From NCBI GenBank assembly GCA_029964075.1, contig CM057135.1:18192863-18256862 (forward strand): a stretch of 64,000 bases of DNA. The letters are read 5' to 3'. This document shows, piece after piece, positions 22,752 to 33,087 of this stretch. This DNA is from Patiria pectinifera. Lineage: Eukaryota > Echinodermata > Asteroidea > Valvatida > Asterinidae. Each line of letters opens with the position of its first letter. Position 1 is the first letter of the stretch. Made by a program: the position numbers and the translations under genes. The notes beneath the pieces are model-generated. The model did no database searches and had not been told where the DNA came from. It worked only from the letters and a program-made list of their open reading frames with translations.

Positions 22752-23047
22752 GTAGGGAGAGGGACAGGTACTATTCCAAATCCTCCCATCTCCCATCTCC
22801 CTCTCTCCCCCTCCCCGCTCCCACCCCACCCCTCCCACCCCACCCTCTCTCTCCCTCTCCAAAATAGATGACCCTCTGCCTCCCAAATATCTCTCTCTCC
22901 GAGTTGTTATAGTATGAGTGGAGGGTACCAGACTTTACCCCTCTCCAATGATTTTCCACCCCTATGATGCCCCTTACCCACTTAGCCCCCTCCCCTTTTT
23001 CAAATATATCTCTCCCTGTCCAGCACCAGACCAGGCTCTTACTATCT
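22752..23047 (+). repeat. Polinton left terminal inverted repeat
   Basis: Starts GTAGGGAGAGGGACAGGTAC and continues as a C/T-rich tract with CTCCCTCTCTCCCC words. Inner end GACCAGGCTCTTACTATCT. Inverse match to 38161-38500, with a few substitutions and length differences. The right copy keeps about 45 bp near its inner end (including a second AACTCGGAGAGAGATAT motif) that this copy does not have. Confidence 0.9.
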
Positions 23048-23244
23048 AATATCTTGTGCCGTCTTGGAAATCTTTACACAGACTCACAGCAACTGGTGGC
23101 GCCCTCTATCAATACTTATAAATAAATAGACAAACAACGCTTTCTTAGGTTTACATGTCTGAGTTTTTTACTTTATTAAAACATATAACTTTAACAACAT
23201 ATAATATAATAAATATAGATCAAAAATGATGTCAGAGTTATATT

Positions 23245-23480
23245 GAACTAAAGGGAAGTACTGCTTCCCTTTTCTTTGTTAAACAAATTTTATTCATAAG
23301 CATGATGTCATCACTAGTTCTATTGATAAAAGGGAAGTACTGCTTCCCTTTTTTTGTTAAACAAATTCAATTCATAAGCATGATGTCATCACTAGTTCTA
23401 TTGATAAAAGGGAAGTGCCACTTCCCTTCTCTTTGTTAAACAAATTCAATTCATAAGCATGATGTCATCACTGTTCTAAT
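23245..23480. repeat. 79-bp tandem repeat with AAGGGAAG/CTTCCCTT hairpins
   Basis: Three units with AGGGAAG starts near 23252, 23331 and 23410. Each holds AAGGGAAGTACTGCTTCCCTT (third unit GTGCCA in the loop), an 8-bp stem followed by a T-rich run, then TTGTTAAACAAATT, CATAAGCATGATGTCATCAC. It lies just inside the left terminal repeat, in a region without genes. Confidence 0.85.
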
Positions 23481-24826
23481 GATTTCGTTAGCCTCCTCAA
23501 CGTGAGTTATGCCAATGGTCTGCCTTGGAATCTCCATAGTGTTTCTAAAAAAGACAGAACGAAAAAATAATAAATATAGTGGCATATATATATTTTCATC
23601 TTTTTTATGGTAATTTTGATGCAGTATTTAGACAACCTTTTGTTACAAATAGTAGTCATGATTGCTGTTGTATCGGAAAAAATACAAATACTAAAAAGTT
23701 GAAAGTTATTTACAAAAAAATTGTTGTGTGCTTTGAAACTGCTCATATCCCTCAAAAATCTAGTCGACATGCATTTGTGTGATAGCGCCCTCCAGGGTTG
23801 AAATTGTAAAAGGTTGTTGTGTGGAACGTGAGTCTTGTACGCGCTACTGCAAAATTGTGTCGTTTTCTTCCGATTATTGTGAGTACCTTTTATACAATTT
23901 ACGGGAAATATACCACACTAGTCAAGGGTGAATATTTATGTTTACCTTTTGATGGTGCAGACAACTTGTTTGGATTGCTGGATTTCACGTTGTGTCTCGA
24001 TCAATTCCTCTTTTAGGATCTGAAAAAATAATAATAATTTAAACAGTTAAAAGTTCACTTTAAAACTTTGTTACGTACTGTACAGCTCCCTCGCACACTT
24101 TTATTAAAAATTTTAGTAAAACACATAGCTTATAGTTTACCTTTTCAGTGGGGGTTGCTTGATTAAAACAAGTGTAGATATTACTGCTCTGTATTTTTTA
24201 CTGCAGTTGTTGATGCTGCTAGGCTGATGAACGTCTATCTGCTGGGTAGAATGTCTGTTGAATGGCAGGGCTGTTTATTTCTCTACTTATATAGCCAAAA
24301 AAATTATAACTCATGATCATAGTGTTTTATAAGTGGTACCATCTAGAAAATTCCAATTGGAGACTATAACACATTGCGCAATTGTGCATTGTGCAATATT
24401 CTCAAAATTTAGGAAACCGTCAACCAAAATATCCTACGTCACTGGGGTTTATACAACGCACAATTGTGCATTGTGCAATATTCTCAAATTTCAGGAAACC
24501 GTCAACCAAAATATCCTACGTCACTGGGGTGACTAATCAAACAGTTTACTAGAACTGGGGTTTACACAACACACAATTGTGCAATTGTGCGTACTTGTGC
24601 TAGAAAAATCTCATTTCAAGCATGATAGATTTTGAGCGGTCAAGGCCGCTCAAAATCTATTCATATGCATTCTCATGCACTCTCGAATAGTGTCGACTCA
24701 CTTCCTATGTACTTGGAATTCAAAGTTGGCCCTCTAAGTGGATAAACGTTTTGGTTTTATTCAAAAATTAAATAAAAAAATTATTTTCTAGTCCATATTT
24801 GAAGAGATAATATATCTATATATTAA
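23481..24826. other. Polinton left non-coding region
   Basis: No gene recognised. It contains a direct repeat of about 90 bp (near 24372-24455 and 24458-24532) with GTGCATTGTGCAATATTCTC, GGAAACCGTCAACCAAAATA and TCCTACGTCACTGGGGT, plus a third partial CACAATTGTGCAATTGTGC. The position before the polymerase gene suggests promoter or replication signals, but this is inference. Confidence 0.5.
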
Positions 24827-27800
24827 ATGGAGACCAACTCAAAGCCATCACCTAAAGGCTATTCGCGGTGGGTTAAAGCTGCATTGAAGAGTTACGTTGA
24901 TCAAAATAATATAGTGATCGACGAACGAGAAAATTATACCCGTCGAGACTATATTCAAGCCATAAGGGCTGAAGAGAGTAAATTTAAAAACTTGAGGAAA
25001 AAGACACCACATGAGCTCAAACAGATTGTAGATGAACACAATCTAGAATACGTACCGACGGGTTATAATGGTCGAGTTTTGAACAAAGATTTATTCTCAG
25101 CGATCAAGAGATTTAAATCTCCCGAAGATTTTCAAGAGGCTGACTTCAGAGGTACGAGAAGGTTTAGAAATAACTTTCGAAACTGGGAACTGATTCCGAG
25201 ACAGTTTAATAATGACGTTGAACTGTTTTTTCGCACTCACGAGCGACAGATCGAAAGCAAAGTCGTATCAGAACTGAGAGAACTCACTAACATAAAGGTT
25301 CAGATTGCGATTACCGTGAGATACGTTAACAATGTACCTGATGGAGAACGGGTGACTGCTGAATTTACCTTTATCAGTAACAATGTGGTTATTTTGAGGG
25401 AGAGTCAGGTAAAGCAAATTCTTAAAGAAGCGATCGATCAAGTAAAAGAAAAACACGCGAGTCATACAAATCGAGGATCAGGTTGGGTAGTCGATAAAAT
25501 ACTCGCATTTTACATTAACGTAAACCGTTATGCTCAAGCAGGAGGTAGTTCTTACATAGAGCTACCCGACTATCTCAAAAATAAAAGGGCGATTATCAAC
25601 GTACAAAACAACGAATGTTTGAGATGGTGTTTGAGGGCCGCTCTTGGTAAATATTCGGACAAAGTAAAACAGCGAATCGAAAACAACCCAAAATATCATG
25701 TCCATGAAGAGAGAACTACGATATACAACACGAACGATGGATTGAAATTCGAAAATATAGACTTTCCCACACCAGTGGATCAAATGTCTAGGATAGAAAG
25801 ACAAAATAATCTGTCAATAAATGTTTTTGGTTATACTGAACAAGATAACATACATGTATTGGCATTATCTAAAAACACAGATCCTACCGTTGAGGCTATC
25901 GATCTGTTGTTGTTTTCCAACGGTGATAAGAGTCACTACTGTTGGATAAAACAATTTTCTAGATTATTTTATACTGTAACGGCTGATCGACACAAGAAAT
26001 ATTTTTGTAGAAGATGTCTGTCACACTACGGAACGCAAGAAAAACTAGACAGACACAAACAAGATTGTGAGGGAAACCTCCGTCTAAAATCGTTTTCCCT
26101 GAGAACAACGTATTAAAATTTAAAAACCACAGATTTGCACAGGACGCACCATTTGTCATTTACGCCGACTTTGAATCGGTACTAGAAAAAACTCAGCACG
26201 ATAAAAAGGAAAACACGCAAAAGACAAACATTCACAAAGCAAGCGGTTATTCGTTGGTAGTCGTTAGATGTGATGGTGAAAATATGTATGGAGAAACTTA
26301 CAGGGGCAAAGACGCCACAACTAATTTTGTAGAGCAGATGTTACAATTACAACGAGATATTAATTGCATATTTGCTAATCCCATACCCATGGAATTTACT
26401 GAGCGAGATAAAAAACATCATGAAAAAACAAACACGTGTTGGATTTGCGAGAAACCAATTTATCCCAATTACTTGAGCAACTGTCAATGCCAGAAACCCA
26501 AAAAACCAAAAACAGAAAAACAAATAAAAGAACATCAGTACGAAAACAAAAATGGATTTATCGAGTCTAAATGTCTCGAATGCAAAAAGAAAATCAACAA
26601 ATTTAGAAAGGTGAGAGATCACTGCCACGTCACGGGAAGATATAGAGGTGCCGCGCACGCCTACTGTAACACCAAGCTACGTGTTAAACCCGGTTGTACT
26701 ACGATACCGGTCATATTACACAATTTACAAAATTACGACGCGCATTTGATTATGCAAGGCATCTCTGTTTGCAAAGGTAATATAAATTGTATCCCTAGAA
26801 ATTCAGAAAAGTACATTTCGTTTTCAATCGGAAATCTACGATTTATAGACTCGTTCAATTTTATGGCGTCATCGCTTGACAACTTAGTCAAAGCTTGTCC
26901 AAAAGAGTCGTTTACTTTACTGAGAAAACATTTTAAAAATTCGCCAGAGAGTTTAGACCTTTTACTACAAAAAGGAGTTTACCCTTACGAATATATGGAC
27001 TCGTTTGATAAATTTGAAGAGACCAGTCTACCACCAATCGAAAAGTTTTACAGCAGTCTAAAAGACGAAGGGATATCGCAAGAAGACTATGACAGAGCTC
27101 GACGAGTGTGGAAAGAGTTTAAGGTAAAAAACTTGGGCGAATATCACGAATATCAAGTTAGATCCGGCTAATTATTTCACCGCACCCGGGTTATCGTGGG
27201 ATGCACTGTTAAAACACTCTCAGATAGAACTCGAACTATTGCAAGACGTAGACAAACATTTATTTTTTGAGAGAGCGAAACGAGGAGGCATGTCGAGCGT
27301 TGGTAGCGCGAGATATCACAAAGCAAACAATAAATATCTGCCCGACCACGATCCGGATAAACCAACGAGTTACGTGACCTATCTAGACGCTAATAACCTA
27401 TACGGTTGGGCTATGAGTCAGTACTTGCCGTACAAAGATTTTAAGTGGTTAAAGCCCAAGGAATTCAATACCGAGTATATCATGTCGATTGATAAAACGT
27501 CAGATACGGGCTATTTCTTAGAGGTAGACCTCGATTACCCAGCTGCTCTTCACGATTGGCACAACGATTACCCACTAGCGCCAGAAAACATAATCATACC
27601 ACAAGAATGGATGTCTGATTATCAAAACGAGTTATTGGATACCGAGCCTAGTAGCAAAGTACGAAATTAACCGGCACGCTAAAACCCAAACGCAAGTACG
27701 TTTTGCACTACATCACTTTACAGCTTTATATCAAGCTCGGATTAAAACTCAAAAAAGTACATCGCGTCTTGGGGTTTAAACAGAAGCCTTGGATGAAGTC

Positions 27801-28650
27801 GTACATCGATAAAAACACTCAACTCAGAACTAAAGCGACTTTTAACTTTGAAAAAGATTTTTTTAAACTCATGAATAATAGCGTTTTTGGAAAAACGATG
27901 GAAGACGTTAGAAATAGAATGGACGCAAAGTTACTCAGAGAGGATGAGCATAACAGATACAAAATGATTGTGTCTAAACCAAACTACAAACAGACATCGA
28001 TCTTTAAAGAATGTGAGTTGTCATTTGTCGAAATGTACAAGACTAAAACCGTGTTAAACAAACCGATCTACTGCGGAGTGAGTATCTTGGATCTCTCAAA
28101 GACGCTGATGTACGATTTTTATTATAATCGAATGAAAGCAACGTATGGAGACCGAGTCAGATTATTGTATACTGACACGGACAGTTTACTCTTAAGCGTT
28201 TACACTGACGACGTATACAAAGATATGCAGCAAAACGGGCAACAATATGACCTTTCGAATTATCCGACGGATCATCCTTTGTACGATCCAACCAATAAGA
28301 AAGTGATCGGTAAATTTAAAGACGAGTTTGGAGGTAAAATAATCAAAGAAGTTGTTTGTATAAGACCTAAAATGTACTCGATTTTAACCGCTGACATCAA
28401 CTTGAAAAAAGCCAAGGGTGTCACAAAATCGGTCACCTCTAAGAAATTAAAACACCGACACTATTACGACTGCATCTTAAACGAGAAATCTCATTACGAA
28501 ACCATGACTCACATTAGATCGGAAAATCACATCCTTTACACTGTATCTCAAAATAAACTGTCGTTGAGTCCGTTGGACACAAAGAGGTATATTTTACCGG
28601 ATGGAATACACACGCTCGCTTATGGTCACCGTAATCTAGATATTAATTAG
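24827..28650 (+). pseudogene. Polinton protein-primed DNA polymerase B (pPolB)
   Basis: The replication enzyme of the element, belonging to family B polymerases primed by a terminal protein. The N-terminal third carries a helical region with DRHKKYFCRRCLSHYG, a zinc-binding type segment next to a second Cys-rich segment (CWICEKPIY, CLECKKK, RDHCHVTGRYRGAAH). An exonuclease-type motif (YADFESV) lies near 26160, and the polymerase motif YTDTDSLLLS near 28170, preceded by FKLMNNSVFGKTMEDVRNR. These are the hallmarks of Polinton and adintovirus polymerases. The start is in the context TATATTAAATGG. The gene ends tail to tail with the integrase, overlapping by 8 bp. It is broken, with about three breaks, so I treat it as a fossil. 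Confidence 0.92.
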
Positions 28651-29644
28651 GCGGTAATTGCGTGTCCTCGGGTACGACTTGAAGCTCTTGTCTCACAAAA
28701 CTCCTTTTTGGGCCGTCTTGCAGGTAATAAAGAGTAGGACCCGTCGTGACAGTTTTACCGTTAATCTTTTTTTAATAGACTCATTCTTTTTTCCACGTTA
28801 TAAATGTCTACGCTCCAAATGGGATCCGTGGCTCTTCTAGAGGTTCCACCCTCTTGCTCGCCCGGGTAATATAAATATCTAACCATAGCGTCTTGCGGTA
28901 ATTGTTGCTCTTTTGTTTTAACGGGTTAGCCGGCGATTGCCGGACCTGTTTTAGTTTAACCGCCTCTGACGGTGCTTTAGCTATTAATCTCGTCGTTTCA
29001 TCGTTTATAGCTTTGAACACGCTGGGTAATCGCTCGACCCATTGCGTGTTTCTACTCTCGGGATTTAACATTTCTTGAGCGTACTGATGACCAAACAGTC
29101 TCTCGGCTAGCGTTCGATTAAATCTTTCTACGATACCCTGCGATCGGTGGTTTCCGGATTCGCCTACGATAATCTCGACGTTTTTTGAGGCCATCCATTT
29201 TTTAAATGCGCCCTTAAATTCGGTACCGGCGTCTACTCTCAACGTTTTAGGGTAACTCAAAGGCGACCTCGCGTAAATCTTGACGATAGCATCTCGCGTG
29301 GAATCTGCCGTTTTAGAAACCAAAGGTTCTGCTTCGTGGTATCGACTCGCAACGTCGACAACCGTCAAAGCGTATTTATAAGTGTTGCGTTTTACTTTAT
29401 CCCAGGGTAGGTATAGCACATCCATTTGGTGAAAGTCGTTTGGTGTTTCAAACTCTCGCGAAGTACTCGTAGGCCTGGGTACATACGCAGGACCCGGTAG
29501 ATAAATTTGCCAAATTGCTTGTTTTTTAAGCCAATCTCTGATTACCTTTTTATCGATTTTGGTTTTATCGTGTAAATGGTCGACGGCACTTTCACCTCTC
29601 CAAAAACCACTTGGGCTATAATACAGTTTAGATAATGTTTGCAT
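28643..29644 (-). pseudogene. Polinton retroviral-type integrase
   Basis: Integrates the element DNA by strand transfer, producing the 6-bp target duplication. An N-terminal helical region (KLYYSPSGFWRGESAVDHL) resembles the zinc-finger-like head typical of Polinton integrases. The DDE core is clear: FHQMDVLYLP (first Asp), LRVDAGTEFKGAF (second Asp) and GNHRSQGIVERFNRTLAERL (Glu). The C-terminal part has the RYL-like/GEQEGG and LYYLQDGPKRSFVRQELQVV type tail known from the family. Start at 29644, just upstream of a divergent gene at 29679 with only a short AT-rich gap between. It is broken, with one or two breaks, so a fossil. Confidence 0.93.
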
Positions 29645-29678
29645 ATTATTTAATATAAAAGACGTTTATAATAATAAT

Positions 29679-30101
29679 ATGTCTGGCTTTGCTATGATGT
29701 TAGGAGGCGCGATCGTCAACGCCTTAGCTTTTACGGGTTCAAACTTTTTCTTTTCAAGTCTAAAACAGAGTGACGAGGAGCGTAAGAGACACGATTTAGC
29801 GATAGAACGACTCTCAGCCGCCAAAGATAAGTGGCAACGAGAACGAACAAAATATCTAGATTTTTTAAACGAACGTATCAGAAAACAAAATGCCTCTAAA
29901 GAAACATTTTCTAACGTAGACCGAGCGTTGCGTTACTATAACGAGGTGAGTGGTCAATCTACCGAACTACCCGTAGGACTGCAACGCGAACCCAAACTCG
30001 AAGATTTTTACGAGCCTAGCGACCAACAAATAGAAAGAGAACTCGCGTTTATCGCGGGGGGAACGCTATTGGTGGGCTTATTGGCTTACAAATATCTTTA
30101 A
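29679..30101 (+). CDS. Polinton conserved 140-residue membrane protein
   Basis: Looks whole. Layout: hydrophobic N-terminus (MSGFAMMLGGAIVNALAFTG), a charged helical, probably coiled-coil middle (residues ~28-75, DEERKRHDLAIERLSAAKDK), a short conserved-looking PKLEDFYEPSDQQIERELAF block, and a C-terminal transmembrane helix (GGTLLVGLLAYKYL). Proteins of this layout recur in Polinton-like loci of cnidarians and other invertebrates as uncharacterised proteins. The place between integrase and capsid suggests a virion or membrane role, by inference only. It is transcribed divergently from the integrase. Confidence 0.7.
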   Translation: MSGFAMMLGGAIVNALAFTGSNFFFSSLKQSDEERKRHDLAIERLSAAKDKWQRERTKYLDFLNERIRKQNASKETFSNVDRALRYYNEVSGQSTELPVGLQREPKLEDFYEPSDQQIERELAFIAGGTLLVGLLAYKYL

Positions 30102-30123
30102 ATTTAAAACTCGTATAAATAAA

Positions 30124-31396
30124 ATGATTGCGTATGGAAAAAAGCTCAATCCCAGCAGGCTATTAAAAATACCAAGATCTATCAAGGGTGAGAGAAAAGA
30201 GGTGGTCATTACCCACAATCCTAGTAGTATATCGGCGGGGCAAACGCTGAGGGTCAAGTTTCCTCAATTGGGTGTGGACGACGTGATCGTACCCGGCACT
30301 TGTAAGCTAGCTTTTAGTTTAGAACTCGAAGGTGCAGGCGACAACAATAGAACCATTTTTGGTAATTTGGCCAGAAATTTAGCCAGCGAAATCAGCGTCA
30401 GGCTTCAAGGTCACGAAATTATAAGTTATCGTCACGCTGACGTGTATCACAATTTTAAAGACAATTGGCTCAACAGCTCGATGACTCGAAACATGGCGTA
30501 CTCGGGCATAGAAAAAGAAAACGTGTCTAAACTAAGAACTGGAGCTCAAGATGGTAACGCGGGCGCCAACAACGGTAAAGATACAGCTGTCGCAGATGCC
30601 TATGGTAACAGATATTGTATTCCCCTAGACATTGACATACTGACTTCACATCATCCTTTTTACCCCAGCGGTTTAAACCAACCTCTGACGTACGAGATAA
30701 AGTTTAACGATCACGATAAAGTAGTCAACAGTTCAGATACGGCGGCGATGTATTCTATCTCAGACTTGTCTCTCGAATACGAAGTGGTGACCAACAGAGA
30801 CCTAGCTAACACTATCAGAAATAAACACAATAGCGGGGTAATGCAATATCTGTTTGATAAAATCCACTCGCTAGAAGTTAGATCCGTCAACAAATCGGAC
30901 ACGCTTTGGAACGTCAGCGTTAATCAACCCATCAGAAGTCTCAAGGGTATTTTGTTTTTGTTTAAAGATCCCGCTGAGAAAAATCCGCAGCGGTTTTATA
31001 ATCCAAAACTAACCAAAACATCGGTGACCGTAGAAGGTAAACCCAATCAACTCTACAGTCAAGGCATGTCTCAGTATCAACACTGGAACGAAATTATCAA
31101 GTTCTTTGGAGACAGCGATACCGAAAGCGGGCGCGGAGTAGCTAAAGACTTAAATATGACGGGTTGTGACCTCGGAGACTATCTAAAAAAACAAGTACGG
31201 TCTGTGGCTCGATTTTAGAAGTAACGACGACAATTCCGCTCACGGATTTGGTAGAAAAATCGGAGACGGAGGAGGCATCAACATTCAATTTACCAGAGAA
31301 GCTGAAAGTGAAGGTGACCTCACGATGTACGTCTTTTTGGTCATGGATGCTCAATTGAACCTTGAACACGGGAATTTTAAATCTCTGTTAAGTTAA
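30124..31396 (+). pseudogene. Polinton major capsid protein candidate
   Basis: Starts MIAYGKKLNPSRLLKIPRSI in the context ATAAATAAAATG. The beta-rich sequence with PGTCKLAFSLELEG, a FGNLARNLASEISVRLQGHE block, DILTSHHPFYPSGLNQPLTY and VEGKPNQLYSQGMSQYQHWN resembles double jelly-roll major capsid proteins of Polintons. In that family a nominal QGM/NGI..FWE block near the end is typical, and the gene lies directly upstream of the packaging ATPase. Here the coding remnant runs up to two bases before the ATPase start. The part is broken, with about one break. The assignment rests on motif memory and position; a structure-based search would settle it. Confidence 0.75.
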
Positions 31397-31397
31397 A

Positions 31398-32003
31398 ATG
31401 ACACAACCGCATTGCGCTTTAATCGTCGGCAAAACAAATTCGGGTAAAACCAAATGGATTTTGGATCTGTTAGAGTCAGACTATAAAAATACATTTGAAG
31501 CGATAGTCATCATTTGCCCCACCATATTTAAAAACAAAACGTACATCGAAAGAAAGTGGATTCAAGCAGATCCCGAGGTATACCTCTGCGATCCGGAATT
31601 GTACAAGATGACGCTCAACGAAGCGATCGATAATTACAGTAAAATATTCGAAGGTGTTGCCACGCTGTTTATCGTGGACGATTGCTCTTCGGATCAAGGG
31701 ATTAAATATCGTAAAAAGACGTGCGCTTTAAGCAAGATGGCATTTAGCGGAAGACACGTAAATCACAGCTGTTGGTTACTGACCCAAAAGTACAACAGCG
31801 CTTTAAAAGATTATAGAGAAAACACGGCTTGGTTGGCATTATTTTACTGCAAAGATAAAACATCGTTTGATCAAGCGTTAGACGAAAATGACGTCGTTCC
31901 CATTGAAGAACGAGATTATATAAAACGACGTTTGAGAGATGTGAAATATAGTAAATTGGTCGTATACACCGAACCTCCAGTTAGTTACGAGCTACTTGAG
32001 TAG
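31398..32003 (+). CDS. Polinton A32-like genome-packaging ATPase
   Basis: Looks whole, 201 residues. A P-loop GKTNSGKT lies at residues 11-18 and a Walker B strand (TLFIVDDC) at about 89-96, followed by SGRHVNHSCWLLTQKYNSAL, the sensor-type segment (S/T-Q) of FtsK/HerA-family packaging ATPases. The length fits the compact Polinton ATPase. It starts one base after the end of the major capsid remnant, the usual gene order. Expected role: driving the DNA into the capsid. Downstream it is followed by a short tandem repeat and not directly by another gene. Confidence 0.92.
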   Translation: MTQPHCALIVGKTNSGKTKWILDLLESDYKNTFEAIVIICPTIFKNKTYIERKWIQADPEVYLCDPELYKMTLNEAIDNYSKIFEGVATLFIVDDCSSDQGIKYRKKTCALSKMAFSGRHVNHSCWLLTQKYNSALKDYRENTAWLALFYCKDKTSFDQALDENDVVPIEERDYIKRRLRDVKYSKLVVYTEPPVSYELLE

Positions 32004-32115
32004 CTATAGTTGAGTAACAATTAATAGCTAGGTGAGTAACAATTAATAGCTAGGTGAGTAACAATTAATAGCTAGTTGAGTAGCAATTAATAGCTAGTTG
32101 AGTAGCAACATATTT
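32004..32115. repeat. 26-bp tandem repeat after the ATPase gene
   Basis: About four units of TAGCTAGGTGAGTAACAATTAA and variants (GTTGAGTAGCAATTAATAGC), starting right at the ATPase stop codon (GAGTAGCTATAG). The repeated GAGTAG resembles the codons at the gene end, suggesting growth by slippage from the 3' end of the gene. Confidence 0.85.
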
Positions 32116-32324
32116 AACAAACTACACATGTATTACAATTTGTTAATCAACAAACGTCAACAAAATACATTTTGCTGTTAGTAAATGATAGCAATATTTG
32201 AGTATTTGCAGTTTTTGGCTATTATCATCATATCACTTAATCTATCGTTTTACACCTACGAATACCTTTGCTTTTGTAACAAAGTTGCAACAGCTACAAC
32301 AAAATTAAATTCCTTTCTAATTAA

Positions 32325-32549
32325 ATGGAGGACCTAAAACTGACTTTAACCGAACAAGATCACAACGCAGAACATGAAGATCGTTTGTGCGGTGTCGTAG
32401 CAGCCGGAAACTCTAGAAAGTACTTGGGAAAGGAATACACCGTTAAACATATCGAAGCTCTTGACAGTAAAGAACTCGACAAGCTGTATCATCTGTACGA
32501 AACTAAATTTGGAAATGAAATTGTTCAAACTGTTGGTAAATACACTTAA
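32325..32549 (+). CDS. Polinton small conserved protein (74 residues)
   Basis: Begins MEDLKLTLTEQDHNAEHEDR after CTAATTAAATGG. The block SRKYLGKEYTVKHIEALDSK followed by ELDKLYHLYETKFGNEIVQT is one I recall from small proteins next to capsid and ATPase genes of Polinton-like loci in invertebrates. No function is known to me. The fossil may continue a little past the stop given. No membrane segment. Confidence 0.55.
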   Translation: MEDLKLTLTEQDHNAEHEDRLCGVVAAGNSRKYLGKEYTVKHIEALDSKELDKLYHLYETKFGNEIVQTVGKYT

Positions 32550-32611
32550 AGTCTATTTTCGAGAGTGTTAGCCGTGGTTACACCCGTACAAGTTTTAGGA
32601 TATAATGACAG

Positions 32612-32827
32612 ATGAAATTAAAATTAGCAAAAATGGACGTAACATCGGTCGATAATACGAGCTCACCAGACTACAACTCTTGGGTGATGTGGGGGGCTGT
32701 AGCGTCTATAATAGGGGTGGGGCTGCTGGTACTAAAAAGTAAGGCAACTGCGCCGGTAGTACAGCCAGTGCCGGTAGTCACGCAACCTACTACACCCAGC
32801 GTCCCCAAAACGCTAGACATGGAATAA
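32612..32827 (+). CDS. Polinton small membrane protein, proline-rich tail
   Basis: A 71-residue frame; a start at the internal Met (MDVTSVDNTSS) is equally likely. One transmembrane helix (WVMWGAVASIIGVGLLVL) is followed by a tail of P, V, Q and T (VVQPVPVVTQPTTPSVPK). Similar single-span small proteins with proline-rich tails are common in virion blocks of Polintons. No named family. Confidence 0.5.
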   Translation: MKLKLAKMDVTSVDNTSSPDYNSWVMWGAVASIIGVGLLVLKSKATAPVVQPVPVVTQPTTPSVPKTLDME

Positions 32828-32859
32828 ACAGCAATTTAAAAATTGTTATATTAAAAACG

Positions 32860-33057
32860 ATGAGTAACTTTGACACCAACGGAATAGCAAATACGATTTA
32901 TCACGGAGCCGTCATATCGGGTCTTTCGATGGGATACGCCATGGTAGGAGCTAAACTACTCAAAATTAAAGCGCCGGATTTAAACAAACTAAGCGTAGAA
33001 GATGCAGCTAAATTGACGGGCATGATGATTACGATTACGATGACGACGATGATGTAG
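32860..33057 (+). pseudogene. Polinton small protein (ANTIYHGAVISG type)
   Basis: Starts MSNFDTNGIANTIYHGAVIS after ATATTAAAAACG. The N-T-I-Y-H-G-A-V-I-S-G-L-S-x-G-Y block and PDLNKLSVEDAAKLTG are familiar from small hydrophobic proteins in invertebrate Polinton-like loci. The part appears broken (about one break). Probable membrane or virion component, by position. Confidence 0.5.
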
Positions 33058-33087
33058 CAGAGACCAATCTGGATTGGGACGATACTT

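Noticed and set aside
22752-23047. C/T-rich tract as a host microsatellite
   Set aside because: It is matched in inverse at 38161-38500 with the same inner and outer borders, so it is the Polinton terminal repeat.
26347-26658. Minus-strand frame of 103 residues inside the polymerase
   Set aside because: Shadow of the polymerase gene; hydrophobic composition comes from the complement of K/N-rich codons.
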